From Fimenecus sp963624605 (GTDB lineage: Bacteria; Bacillota; Clostridia; Oscillospirales; Acutalibacteraceae): a DNA stretch of 64,000 nucleotides. The stretch is taken from positions 5,577 through 69,576 of the forward strand of contig CAVFQD010000002.1 in NCBI GenBank assembly GCA_963624605.1, read 5' to 3'. The first letter of the stretch is position 1, and each line of letters begins with the position of its first letter. This document shows, in pieces, positions 1-6,138 of this stretch. The notes under the pieces were generated by a model. That model was not told the DNA's origin. It did not search any database and was given only the letters and a program-made list of their open reading frames with translations. The position numbers were made by a program, and so were the translations under genes.

Positions 1-938
1 AAGCAATTGAGTGGACAATCGACGGCGTTGCTCTTGACACAGAGCTTCATCTTGCCGCAAGCGAAACTTCCAACGCATTGACTATCACAGGTCATATGAA
101 GGATGATGCAGGCAACGAGTATCAGGGACTTTCTATTGACGGTATTGCTATCACCGTTGTTGCAACTCAGGATACTGTTGAGTACGACAGCAATAACAAC
201 ACCTACGATGAGAACGCTCAGTATGCGACTCCCGTTTCTACTGTAGACGAACTCGCTGCAGCTATTGCAAACGGTGAAGATGTCGTGTTGAACAGCGATA
301 TTGCTCTTCCGGCTGCTCTTGAAGTTACAGGCGATGTAACTATCTACGGCAACGGAGAATATAAGCTTGACACAACAGATACACGTGTTATCAATGTAAA
401 CGATAACACCGAGCCTGTTACTCTTACTCTTTCCGGTGTGGATATCGATGCTGCAAATGTTGAGCGCGGTGTTTCAGTTTACGGAAATAACGGTGTAACT
501 ATTGTTGTGGATAACTGCTCGGCTTCTGCAGATCACTATGCACTCAACATTGCAAGTGCTAACACAAATGCCAATGTTGTAGTTCGCAATTCAACACTTA
601 CCGGTTACAGCGCATTCCAGACATGGTCTGCAGGTACAAACGCTACCTTTGAAAACTGCACGCTTGTTGGTAATAACAAGTGGAGCGGTGGCTCGGATGA
701 TTACGGTGCAATTGTTATAGTTGATACTGCTAATAATTCAACTCTTACATTTAAGAACTGCCGCATAGAAGCAAATGAATTAGGTACAGCAACCGAATAT
801 TTGCTTGATTCAAGAGCAACAGGCGTAAGTGTTACATTTGACGGCTGCGAGTTCTTTGTAAATGGCACAGAGGTTACAGGAGACGCAATTCAGAGCAATA
901 TGAAATGCGGCTCGGACACGAATCTGATCATTAAATAA
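1..938 (+). CDS. SipW-type secreted surface protein, TasA/CalY-like with beta-rich C-terminal tail (5' partial)
   Basis: The frame is open from base 3 to the TAA at 936-938, so 311 residues of the C-terminal part are visible and the true start lies outside the window; an internal TTG at 78 has no upstream ribosome site and is not the start. The first ~75 visible residues, ending in the GLSIDGIAITVVATQDTVE stretch followed by an Asp/Asn-rich segment, resemble the end of clostridial SipW-dependent matrix proteins (TasA/camelysin/CalY type). The rest, about 80-311, is rich in Val, Thr and Asn with spaced 'NCTLxGN', 'FKNCRIE' and 'FDGCEFF' strands, as in right-handed beta-helix (pectate-lyase-like) folds. 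Inferred role: secreted matrix or adhesive surface protein. No catalytic residues are recognised. The following gene also carries a SipW-type motif. Confidence 0.6.
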   Translation, partial: AIEWTIDGVALDTELHLAASETSNALTITGHMKDDAGNEYQGLSIDGIAITVVATQDTVEYDSNNNTYDENAQYATPVSTVDELAAAIANGEDVVLNSDIALPAALEVTGDVTIYGNGEYKLDTTDTRVINVNDNTEPVTLTLSGVDIDAANVERGVSVYGNNGVTIVVDNCSASADHYALNIASANTNANVVVRNSTLTGYSAFQTWSAGTNATFENCTLVGNNKWSGGSDDYGAIVIVDTANNSTLTFKNCRIEANELGTATEYLLDSRATGVSVTFDGCEFFVNGTEVTGDAIQSNMKCGSDTNLIIK

Positions 939-966
939 AGCTCGAGATAAATTACTTCCTAAAACG

Positions 967-1031
967 CTCTCTCCGTCTTCGGACGGAGAGACAACCAAAG
1001 GGTATAAAAGGCGTTATGCCTTTTGGTTGTC
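967..1031 (+). other. Tandem stem-loops between two surface-protein genes
   Basis: A 9-bp stem with a TTCG tetraloop (969-977 with 982-990) is followed at once by a second hairpin in which 991-999 (ACAACCAAA) pairs with 1022-1030; a nested AAAGGC/GCCTTT stem competes inside it. Neither hairpin is followed by a T-run, so they look more like an mRNA 3'-end stabiliser or weak terminator than a canonical intrinsic terminator. Confidence 0.5.
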
Positions 1032-1064
1032 TGAACAAATTACACAGAAAGGGGATACATTGTT

Positions 1065-2060
1065 ATGGAAAACAACAGCGGCGTTATAACGATACTGCTT
1101 GTTTTGTTTGTGTCTGTCTTTCTGTTGCTTGTCTTTATGCTTGCACGCTTTGTCAATAAATTTGAGCGTGAAAAGCAGCATATGCTGACAGAAATGCGCC
1201 GAGCGGATAACGATAACGGGTACCGTTATTGGCACAAGGAGCTTCGTTGCCTTTATCTCCGCCTCATCCCGTTTGTAACCAAGCGCAATGTAACAAGTAT
1301 ATATCATTTTATTTATTATAAACCGAGGCACGCAAAAAAAGAGGAAAAACGCTCGGACGGTATTTCGTTTATGTTAGCTCCGTCAATGCTTGCCGTCTGC
1401 ATATGCGCAATATGCCTTTGCGGTGTAAGCTGGGCGTGGTTCACCGCCTCAACATCGACGGGAGCAACGTCGATAAAAACTCCGTCATACATAATTTCGT
1501 ATCGGATGAATGACGGTACCGAAGCCGTTGAGCTTACCGAAGCCGAAACTGTAACCGTACCTGAAAACGGCAGCTGTAAAATTACGCTGACCGCCAGCGG
1601 AACAGCGGGCGCAACGGGTTATTGCAGCGTGAAAGTCGGAAGTGCCGAAACGACCTACTATACCAATCAAATAACCGTGGGCGCAGACGGTACGGCAGTG
1701 TTTACATTTACCGTGAACGCACCTGAAGCTACAGCTGTTACGCTTATCACAAAGTGGGGAAGCTGTGCTGTGAGAAACGACTCAAATACGGTTGCAAACG
1801 GCGGCGAAATCACCGCAAGCGGTACACAGCAAAGCAATATTCAATCCGGCAACAGCCTGACTGACGAGCCGTCAACCGAGCCTGTCTCACCGGCAGCTCC
1901 GAGCAGCGATACAGTTGAAGCAACCGAATCGCCCGAACAGACTCAACAGATTGAGGAAGAAACCGAAACGCAAAACGAGGAAGTAAGCCAAAGTCAGACG
2001 GACGAAACCGGGGATACCCGTACAGAGGATATGACGGAACAAAGCAAGCAGCTCAACTGA
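1065..2060 (+). CDS. Membrane-anchored protein with SipW-type signal motif and acidic Thr/Ser/Glu-rich tail
   Basis: 331 residues, ATG preceded by an AAAGGGG ribosome site. Visible architecture: a hydrophobic N-terminal segment (about 7-28), a basic, Arg/Lys/Tyr-rich stretch (29-98), a second hydrophobic segment (about 101-122) ending in SWAWFTAST, a beta-rich domain of ~110 residues (130-245), and an acidic Thr/Ser/Glu/Gln tail (about 246-331). The WAWFT motif after a hydrophobic core is what SipW-dependent substrates carry at their cleavage site, but here it sits ~120 residues from the N-terminus instead of ~25. Its position directly behind another SipW-type protein suggests joint work at the cell surface or in an extracellular matrix. 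Whether it is a processed substrate or a membrane partner is not decidable here. No named family is recognised. Confidence 0.6.
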   Translation: MENNSGVITILLVLFVSVFLLLVFMLARFVNKFEREKQHMLTEMRRADNDNGYRYWHKELRCLYLRLIPFVTKRNVTSIYHFIYYKPRHAKKEEKRSDGISFMLAPSMLAVCICAICLCGVSWAWFTASTSTGATSIKTPSYIISYRMNDGTEAVELTEAETVTVPENGSCKITLTASGTAGATGYCSVKVGSAETTYYTNQITVGADGTAVFTFTVNAPEATAVTLITKWGSCAVRNDSNTVANGGEITASGTQQSNIQSGNSLTDEPSTEPVSPAAPSSDTVEATESPEQTQQIEEETETQNEEVSQSQTDETGDTRTEDMTEQSKQLN

Positions 2061-2120
2061 GCTGAATAGGCGTTCTCTTGACCTATGTGCATGACGGTTC
2101 TGTGTTCAAATTATAACAAT

Positions 2121-2157
2121 AAAGGTGCCTACAGACTGCGGCACCTTTAATTTTTTG
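2121..2157 (+). terminator. Intrinsic terminator after the surface-protein genes
   Basis: Nine-bp stem AAAGGTGCC/GGCACCTTT (2121-2129 with 2140-2148), 10-nt loop, then AATTTTTTG. It closes the transcription unit that ends at 2060. Confidence 0.85.
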
Positions 2158-2169
2158 CTTAAAAAGCAC

Positions 2170-2197
2170 TTGAATTTATGTTTGGCTTGAGTATAAT
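2170..2197 (+). promoter_or_regulatory. Possible upstream SigA-type promoter
   Basis: TTGAAT, 16-bp spacer, TATAAT. If used it would give a leader of about 150 nt before the gene at 2354; a second, closer promoter lies at 2295. Confidence 0.45.
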
Positions 2198-2294
2198 AAA
2201 GTTGCTAAAGAGAAAATTTGCTCATAAGCACAGCGGCAAAACAGGATACCGACCGTATTGATGCGCGAGGCGGTATAATTTATTATTTTACCGT

Positions 2295-2323
2295 TTGACT
2301 TAAAGCTTATAAGTGATTATAAT
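2295..2323 (+). promoter_or_regulatory. SigA-type promoter for the ATC-hydrolase-like pair
   Basis: TTGACT, exactly 17-bp spacer, TATAAT. Predicted start near 2330, about 24 nt before the ATG at 2354 with AAAGGATG between. Confidence 0.75.
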
Positions 2324-2353
2324 TAAGCCGCAGACGAAAGAAAAATCAAAAGG

Positions 2354-2983
2354 ATGAGTATAATGCTGAAATACGGAATTACAGCAAGGGCGGTTGAGCT
2401 GATGTGCTTTAAGCCGGCTCTTGGAAGACTGTCGGAATTACATCCGGAAATGGATATGAAAAAGTTCAAAAAGGATGTAAAAAGTGAATATAAGGCAATG
2501 CTTTTGAGAACGCCGGACATAGGCGGCAGCTCCCTGGAAATGAACCTGTATATTGCGGCGTTCGTTTTCTCGCTGCATAAGGCAGAGCCGAGCAAAATTA
2601 CGCCTGCCGTTGTTGATGAAATGGTAACGGCTGTTTTTGTCTCGCCGTTCATAGTAAATGTACATAAGAATAAGAAATGTACCTTGTTTACCGATAAGGT
2701 TCAGGATAAAAAAATAGAGGAAAGCATTGCGAGTCAGACATCAAAATATGAGCTTGACTGGAAATTCAAGTATGAAAAGGGAACGGACGAATTTTACAAT
2801 ACATATACCGAATGCGGAATATGCAAGCTCGGAAAAAGGGAAAACTGCTTTGAATTTGTGCCGTGCTTGTGTAATATGGACGAGCGAAGCTACCGACTTG
2901 ACGGCGGACAGCTTCACCGCACAAAAACGCTTGCGCAGGGCGACGAATGCTGTAATTTTCATGTTACGAGGATTAAAAAATAA
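2354..2983 (+). CDS. L-2-amino-thiazoline-4-carboxylic acid hydrolase-family protein (copy 1)
   Basis: 209 residues, no signal peptide. The C-terminal half carries the pattern of the ATC hydrolase family (PF14196): a Cys-containing YTECGICK segment (about 152-159), an LCNMDERSY segment, then 'LHRTKTLAQGDECCNFHV' with the family's terminal CC-[DN]-F. The family is named for a Pseudomonas enzyme that opens the thiazoline ring of ATC during L-cysteine synthesis, but most Clostridia members have no demonstrated substrate, so only the family is called. It has its own 17-bp-spaced promoter and a paralogue starts 73 bp after its stop; the two are probably co-transcribed. No cysteine-metabolism genes lie nearby. 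Confidence 0.7.
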   Translation: MSIMLKYGITARAVELMCFKPALGRLSELHPEMDMKKFKKDVKSEYKAMLLRTPDIGGSSLEMNLYIAAFVFSLHKAEPSKITPAVVDEMVTAVFVSPFIVNVHKNKKCTLFTDKVQDKKIEESIASQTSKYELDWKFKYEKGTDEFYNTYTECGICKLGKRENCFEFVPCLCNMDERSYRLDGGQLHRTKTLAQGDECCNFHVTRIKK

Positions 2984-3056
2984 GAGCGGAAAAAGCGACG
3001 GACGATTGAGGCTTTGTTCGATTGAGTCGGCAAAGACGCAGAGAGAGGTTATGTGC

Positions 3057-3641
3057 ATGAAAATAAAACAGCAGAAGCAGATAAAAGCATATTTGATTGA
3101 GGAGTTTGGAGCGGACAAGGGGAATATACTGTTTGATAAACAAGAAAAAGAGCTTAATGCCATTGTCAAAAACACAAAGGGCAAGACCGAAAATCAAATG
3201 AAAACGCTTATTCAAACAATCTTGCCTCGAATTGCGCTTTATAAGGTTATGCAAAATGAGGGGTTTTCGCAGGATGACACTGTTGAATATATGCGTAAGT
3301 ATATGATTGACAAGGTAGCGGCGAAAAAGCACGCTTCTACAACAAAGATGGAAAAAGTACCCGGATTTTATAAGATTTACAGTAATATCTTTTTGAAAAT
3401 TATGCGTACGACGGATTTACAGGTCAGCACACAAAAGTGCGGCAAAGACTTTTATGACATTACCATAACCAAATGCCTGTGGCATACCGCCTGCGTCGAG
3501 AATGACTGTGCGGAATTGTGCCGTCTGTTTTGCGATGTTGACGATGTAACCTACGGCGGACTGAAAAAGATTGGCTTTACCCGTACAAATACCTTGGGCT
3601 ACGGCGGCGATTGCTGTGATTTCCATTTTTATAAAAAGTAA
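3057..3641 (+). CDS. L-2-amino-thiazoline-4-carboxylic acid hydrolase-family protein (copy 2)
   Basis: 194 residues from ATG 3057, chosen because AGAGAGG at 3042-3048 is 8 nt upstream; the frame stays open back to 2727 but that part overlaps copy 1 in another frame and an ATG at 3051 is too close to the ribosome site. It shares the layout of copy 1: helical N-terminal region with IALYKVMQNEGFS, a membrane-proximal-like FLKIMRTTD segment, Cys-rich middle (TKCLWHTACVENDCAELCRLFC) and the terminal GGDCCDFHF motif. The helical first half and conserved CC-D-F end support the same family. Divergence between copies is high, pointing to an old duplication or independent specialisation. The physiological substrate is unknown. 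Confidence 0.68.
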   Translation: MKIKQQKQIKAYLIEEFGADKGNILFDKQEKELNAIVKNTKGKTENQMKTLIQTILPRIALYKVMQNEGFSQDDTVEYMRKYMIDKVAAKKHASTTKMEKVPGFYKIYSNIFLKIMRTTDLQVSTQKCGKDFYDITITKCLWHTACVENDCAELCRLFCDVDDVTYGGLKKIGFTRTNTLGYGGDCCDFHFYKK

Positions 3642-4055
3642 CATTTTCTGAAGATGTTATGCAGAAGTTCAGTACGGTTATGTCCGTTATAATTATGATA
3701 GGGCGGTGCGTTTTTTACAATGATTTCGGGCGTTGCCCATGTTGTTTATGCGATAGATAATAAGGAAAACGGTAATGAAATATAAATTGAATATATGAAT
3801 ATCGTAGAGCGGACTTTGTTCGCTCTGTTTTGCTGTTGTGTTGCTGTTAAAAATAAAAATGACTGCGCTTGTGCTGACCGATATTGAAAATTTGACAGCC
3901 TTGCGGTGCGGCTCAGATACAAAGCAAAATAAATTACTTTTTTCTCATTTGCGAATTTTGAGTTTTATCAAACGCTTCCTTGCTTCTAAAAACAGGGGAG
4001 CGTTTTATCGTTTACATTTACAGCTCTGTAATGCGACTTATTGATGATATTACAC
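3642..4055. other. Gene-free stretch with two weak hairpins
   Basis: Nothing here looks like a protein gene; the 68-codon frame at 3838-4044 has no ribosome site and low-complexity content. Two hairpins are visible: AGAGCG/CGCTCT at 3806-3826 followed by GTTTT (weak terminator), and a 10-bp stem at 3970-4005 (AAACGCTTCC with GGGAGCGTTT, including one G-T pair). No repeat or known riboswitch is recognised. Confidence 0.5.
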
Positions 4056-4084
4056 TTGAAACCGTATAAAATTTGTCTTATAAT
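4056..4084 (+). promoter_or_regulatory. SigA-type promoter for LOG-DUF554-GNAT genes
   Basis: TTGAAA, 17-bp spacer, TATAAT. Predicted start near 4091, about 45 nt before ATG 4136. Confidence 0.75.
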
Positions 4085-4135
4085 AACAAACGGTAAAAAT
4101 TTGTATGCTTCTATTACACTTGAAAGGAAGATTTT

Positions 4136-4684
4136 ATGAATATAACAGTTTATCTCGGTGCGCTTGAGGGTAAGGATAAAACGCTCAAGGAGGCTGTACG
4201 GGAGCTCGGAGAATGGATAGGCGAGAGCGGCAACGATTTGGTTTACGGTGGCTCTGACTCGGGTCTTATGGGCGTTATCGCAAGCAGCGTTCTGGCTTCG
4301 GGCGGTAAGGTTACCGGCGTTGAGCCGCAGTTCTTTATTGATGCGGAGCTTCAGTACGACGGACTTACGGAGCTTATCATAACCGAGGATATGTCGGAAA
4401 GAAAGACTAAAATGATTGAACTCGGCGACGCCTTTATCGCTTTCCCGGGCGGCACCGGCACGCTTGAAGAAATTACCGAGGTTATGTCGAAGGTGTCGTT
4501 AAAGCACCTTGACGCACCGTGTATTTTGTATAATCTCAACGGTTACTACGACGGAATTAAAGCCTTGCTCAGGCATATGATTGACATGGGGCTTTCAACC
4601 GAAAAAAGGCAGCAGGGTATATATTTTGCGGAGAACCTTGAAGAGATTAAGAAAATTATCGAAAAAGGAAATACGGTTGAATGA
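4136..4684 (+). CDS. LOG-family nucleotide 5'-monophosphate phosphoribohydrolase
   Basis: 182 residues, close to the usual ~180-190 of the family (TIGR00730). The Rossmann-type signatures are present: YGGSDSGLMG at 37-46, SERKTKM at 87-93 and PGGTGTLEE at 104-112, which in LOG proteins bind the phosphate and ribose and supply the catalytic Arg/Glu. Family members hydrolyse the N-glycosidic bond of nucleoside monophosphates; in plants and some pathogens this releases cytokinins, while in bacteria the physiological substrate is often AMP or unknown. Cytosolic. AAAGGAAG precedes the ATG. It is first in a probable operon: its TGA overlaps the next gene's ATG (ATGA). Confidence 0.88.
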   Translation: MNITVYLGALEGKDKTLKEAVRELGEWIGESGNDLVYGGSDSGLMGVIASSVLASGGKVTGVEPQFFIDAELQYDGLTELIITEDMSERKTKMIELGDAFIAFPGGTGTLEEITEVMSKVSLKHLDAPCILYNLNGYYDGIKALLRHMIDMGLSTEKRQQGIYFAENLEEIKKIIEKGNTVE

Positions 4685-5406
4685 TAGGTGCAGGAACACT
4701 TATAAATGCCGCAGCAATCGTAGGCGGGGGAGTTATCGGCTTGCTCGGCGGCAAGCTGATGAAGGAAAGACTCAGAGAAACGGTTCAGCTTGCCTGCGGA
4801 ATATGCGTCTTGTTTATCGGAACGGCAGGCGCTATGGAGAAAATGCTGAAAATCACCGACGGCGATTTGGTAGCCGGATACAGCATGCTGGTTACGATAT
4901 GCCTTGTTTTGGGGGCTGTTATGGGCGAGCTTTTGAATATTGAGCACGGCTTTGAGCGTTTCGGTGAATGGCTGAAAGAGAAAACAAAAAATTCAAAGGA
5001 CGCCTCTTTCGTTGACGGCTTTGTGACAGCTTCTCTTACCGTGTCCATAGGCGCAATGGCAATTGTCGGCGCTTTGGAGGACGGCATAACGGGCGACTGG
5101 TCAATTCTTGCGGCAAAGTCGGTGCTCGACTTCATTATAGTTTTGGTAATGACCTGCTCAATGGGAAAGGGCTGTATTTTTTCGGCAATACCCGTTTTCG
5201 TTTTTGAGGGGCTGATTACATTGCTTGCGGTGTTTATCAAGCCGTATATGACCTCACAGGCATTGAATTTTATTTCGCTTATCGGCTCAATTTTGATATT
5301 TTGCGTCGGAATAAATCTTGTATGGGGTAAAAAAATACGGGTGGCAAATCTTTTGCCGGCACTTGTGTTTGCGGTGATTGCGGCATTTTTGCCGTTCTTT
5401 GATTAA
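4681..5406 (+). CDS. DUF554 family integral membrane protein (YdfK-like)
   Basis: 241 residues, start ATG overlapping the stop of the LOG gene by 4 nt. It shows the family pattern: N-terminal GTLINAAAIVGGGVIGLLGG hydrophobic glycine-rich segment, a conserved GTAGAMEKM loop at about 48-56, SxGAMAIVGALEDG near 130-142, and about six further membrane segments, ending in LPALVFAVIAAFLPFF. DUF554 proteins are putative polytopic transporters or channels of unknown substrate. Translational coupling means its amount is tied to the LOG protein, but no functional link is known. Confidence 0.85.
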   Translation: MIGAGTLINAAAIVGGGVIGLLGGKLMKERLRETVQLACGICVLFIGTAGAMEKMLKITDGDLVAGYSMLVTICLVLGAVMGELLNIEHGFERFGEWLKEKTKNSKDASFVDGFVTASLTVSIGAMAIVGALEDGITGDWSILAAKSVLDFIIVLVMTCSMGKGCIFSAIPVFVFEGLITLLAVFIKPYMTSQALNFISLIGSILIFCVGINLVWGKKIRVANLLPALVFAVIAAFLPFFD

Positions 5407-5424
5407 ATCGGAAGGAAGCTTTAT

Positions 5425-5916
5425 ATGAACATTACGGTAAGAGAATATACTGAGGCGGATTTGCCGACAATGATAAACATTTGGAACGAGGTTGTCGAGG
5501 ACGGAATTGCTTTCCCACAGGAGGAAGCTCTTGACAGCGAAACGGGAAAAGAGTTCTTTGCTTCCCAAAGCTTTTCTGCCGCGGCAGTTGACGAAGAGAC
5601 GGACGAGGTGCTCGGACTTTACATCCTTCACCCGAACAATGTCGGAAGATGCGGACACATTTGCAACGCAAGCTATGCCGTAAGCAAAAAGGCAAGGGGA
5701 CTGCACATAGGGGAAAAGCTTGTTTCCGACTGTCTTTCAAGGGCTAAAGCACTCGGCTTCGGCGTTTTACAGTTTAACGCTGTTGTACGCACAAATATCC
5801 ACGCAAGGCATTTGTATGAGCGTTTGGGCTTTGTTCAGCTCGGAGTTATCCCCAAGGGCTTCAGAATGAAGGACGGACACTATGAGGACATCTGCCCTTA
5901 TTACCATGAATTGTAA
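5425..5916 (+). CDS. GNAT family N-acetyltransferase
   Basis: 163 residues. Acetyl-CoA pyrophosphate-binding signature KKARGLHIG at about 88-96, followed by helix EKLVSDCLSRAKALGF and the motif B segment NIHARHLYERLGF at 124-136, where the Tyr is commonly the general acid. The protein starts in typical form, VREYTEADLPTMINIWNEVV, and has a single GNAT domain, so it probably acetylates a small molecule or protein amino group in the cytosol; the closest types are phosphinothricin-acetyltransferase-like enzymes, but substrate cannot be read from sequence. A GGAAGG ribosome site lies 18 bp downstream of the DUF554 gene, suggesting the last gene of this operon. Confidence 0.88.
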   Translation: MNITVREYTEADLPTMINIWNEVVEDGIAFPQEEALDSETGKEFFASQSFSAAAVDEETDEVLGLYILHPNNVGRCGHICNASYAVSKKARGLHIGEKLVSDCLSRAKALGFGVLQFNAVVRTNIHARHLYERLGFVQLGVIPKGFRMKDGHYEDICPYYHEL

Positions 5917-6013
5917 AAAAATATTTGTATGTTATTTTTAACAAACATTTTTCCGAAAATCAATTTTTGGCAGTGCTAAATTACCGAAATTTATAAAATC
6001 CGATAATTTTATC

Positions 6014-6042
6014 TTGACCGACAAAAAACTTCGTGATAACAT
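6014..6042 (+). promoter_or_regulatory. Probable promoter of the amt-P-II gene
   Basis: TTGACC, 17-bp spacer, TAACAT (4 of 6 matches at -10). Predicted start near 6049, just ahead of the hairpin at 6066. No better promoter lies between that hairpin and ATG 6139. Confidence 0.5.
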
Positions 6043-6065
6043 AAGCACATCATTTTTTATACGGC

Positions 6066-6107
6066 AAGGGCGCCGGACAGAACAAAGCTGTCCGGCGCCC
6101 TTTTTGT
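6066..6107 (+). terminator. Strong intrinsic terminator in the amt leader
   Basis: Fifteen-bp perfect stem (6066-6080 with 6088-6102), 7-nt loop AACAAAG, then TTTTTG. Only 31 nt separate it from the amt start and contain no promoter, so amt transcription must read through it. It may end the upstream operon as well as attenuate amt. Confidence 0.8.
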
Positions 6108-6138
6108 ATTTAATAAAAAAGCGAAGAGAGGGATTTTT

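Noticed and set aside
2727..3056. N-terminal extension of the second ATC-hydrolase-like protein
   Set aside because: It overlaps the first copy in another frame; a good ribosome site places the start at 3057.
3838..4044. 68-codon frame in the gap before the LOG gene
   Set aside because: No ribosome site, low-complexity Leu/Lys/Thr content, and the region looks intergenic with hairpins.
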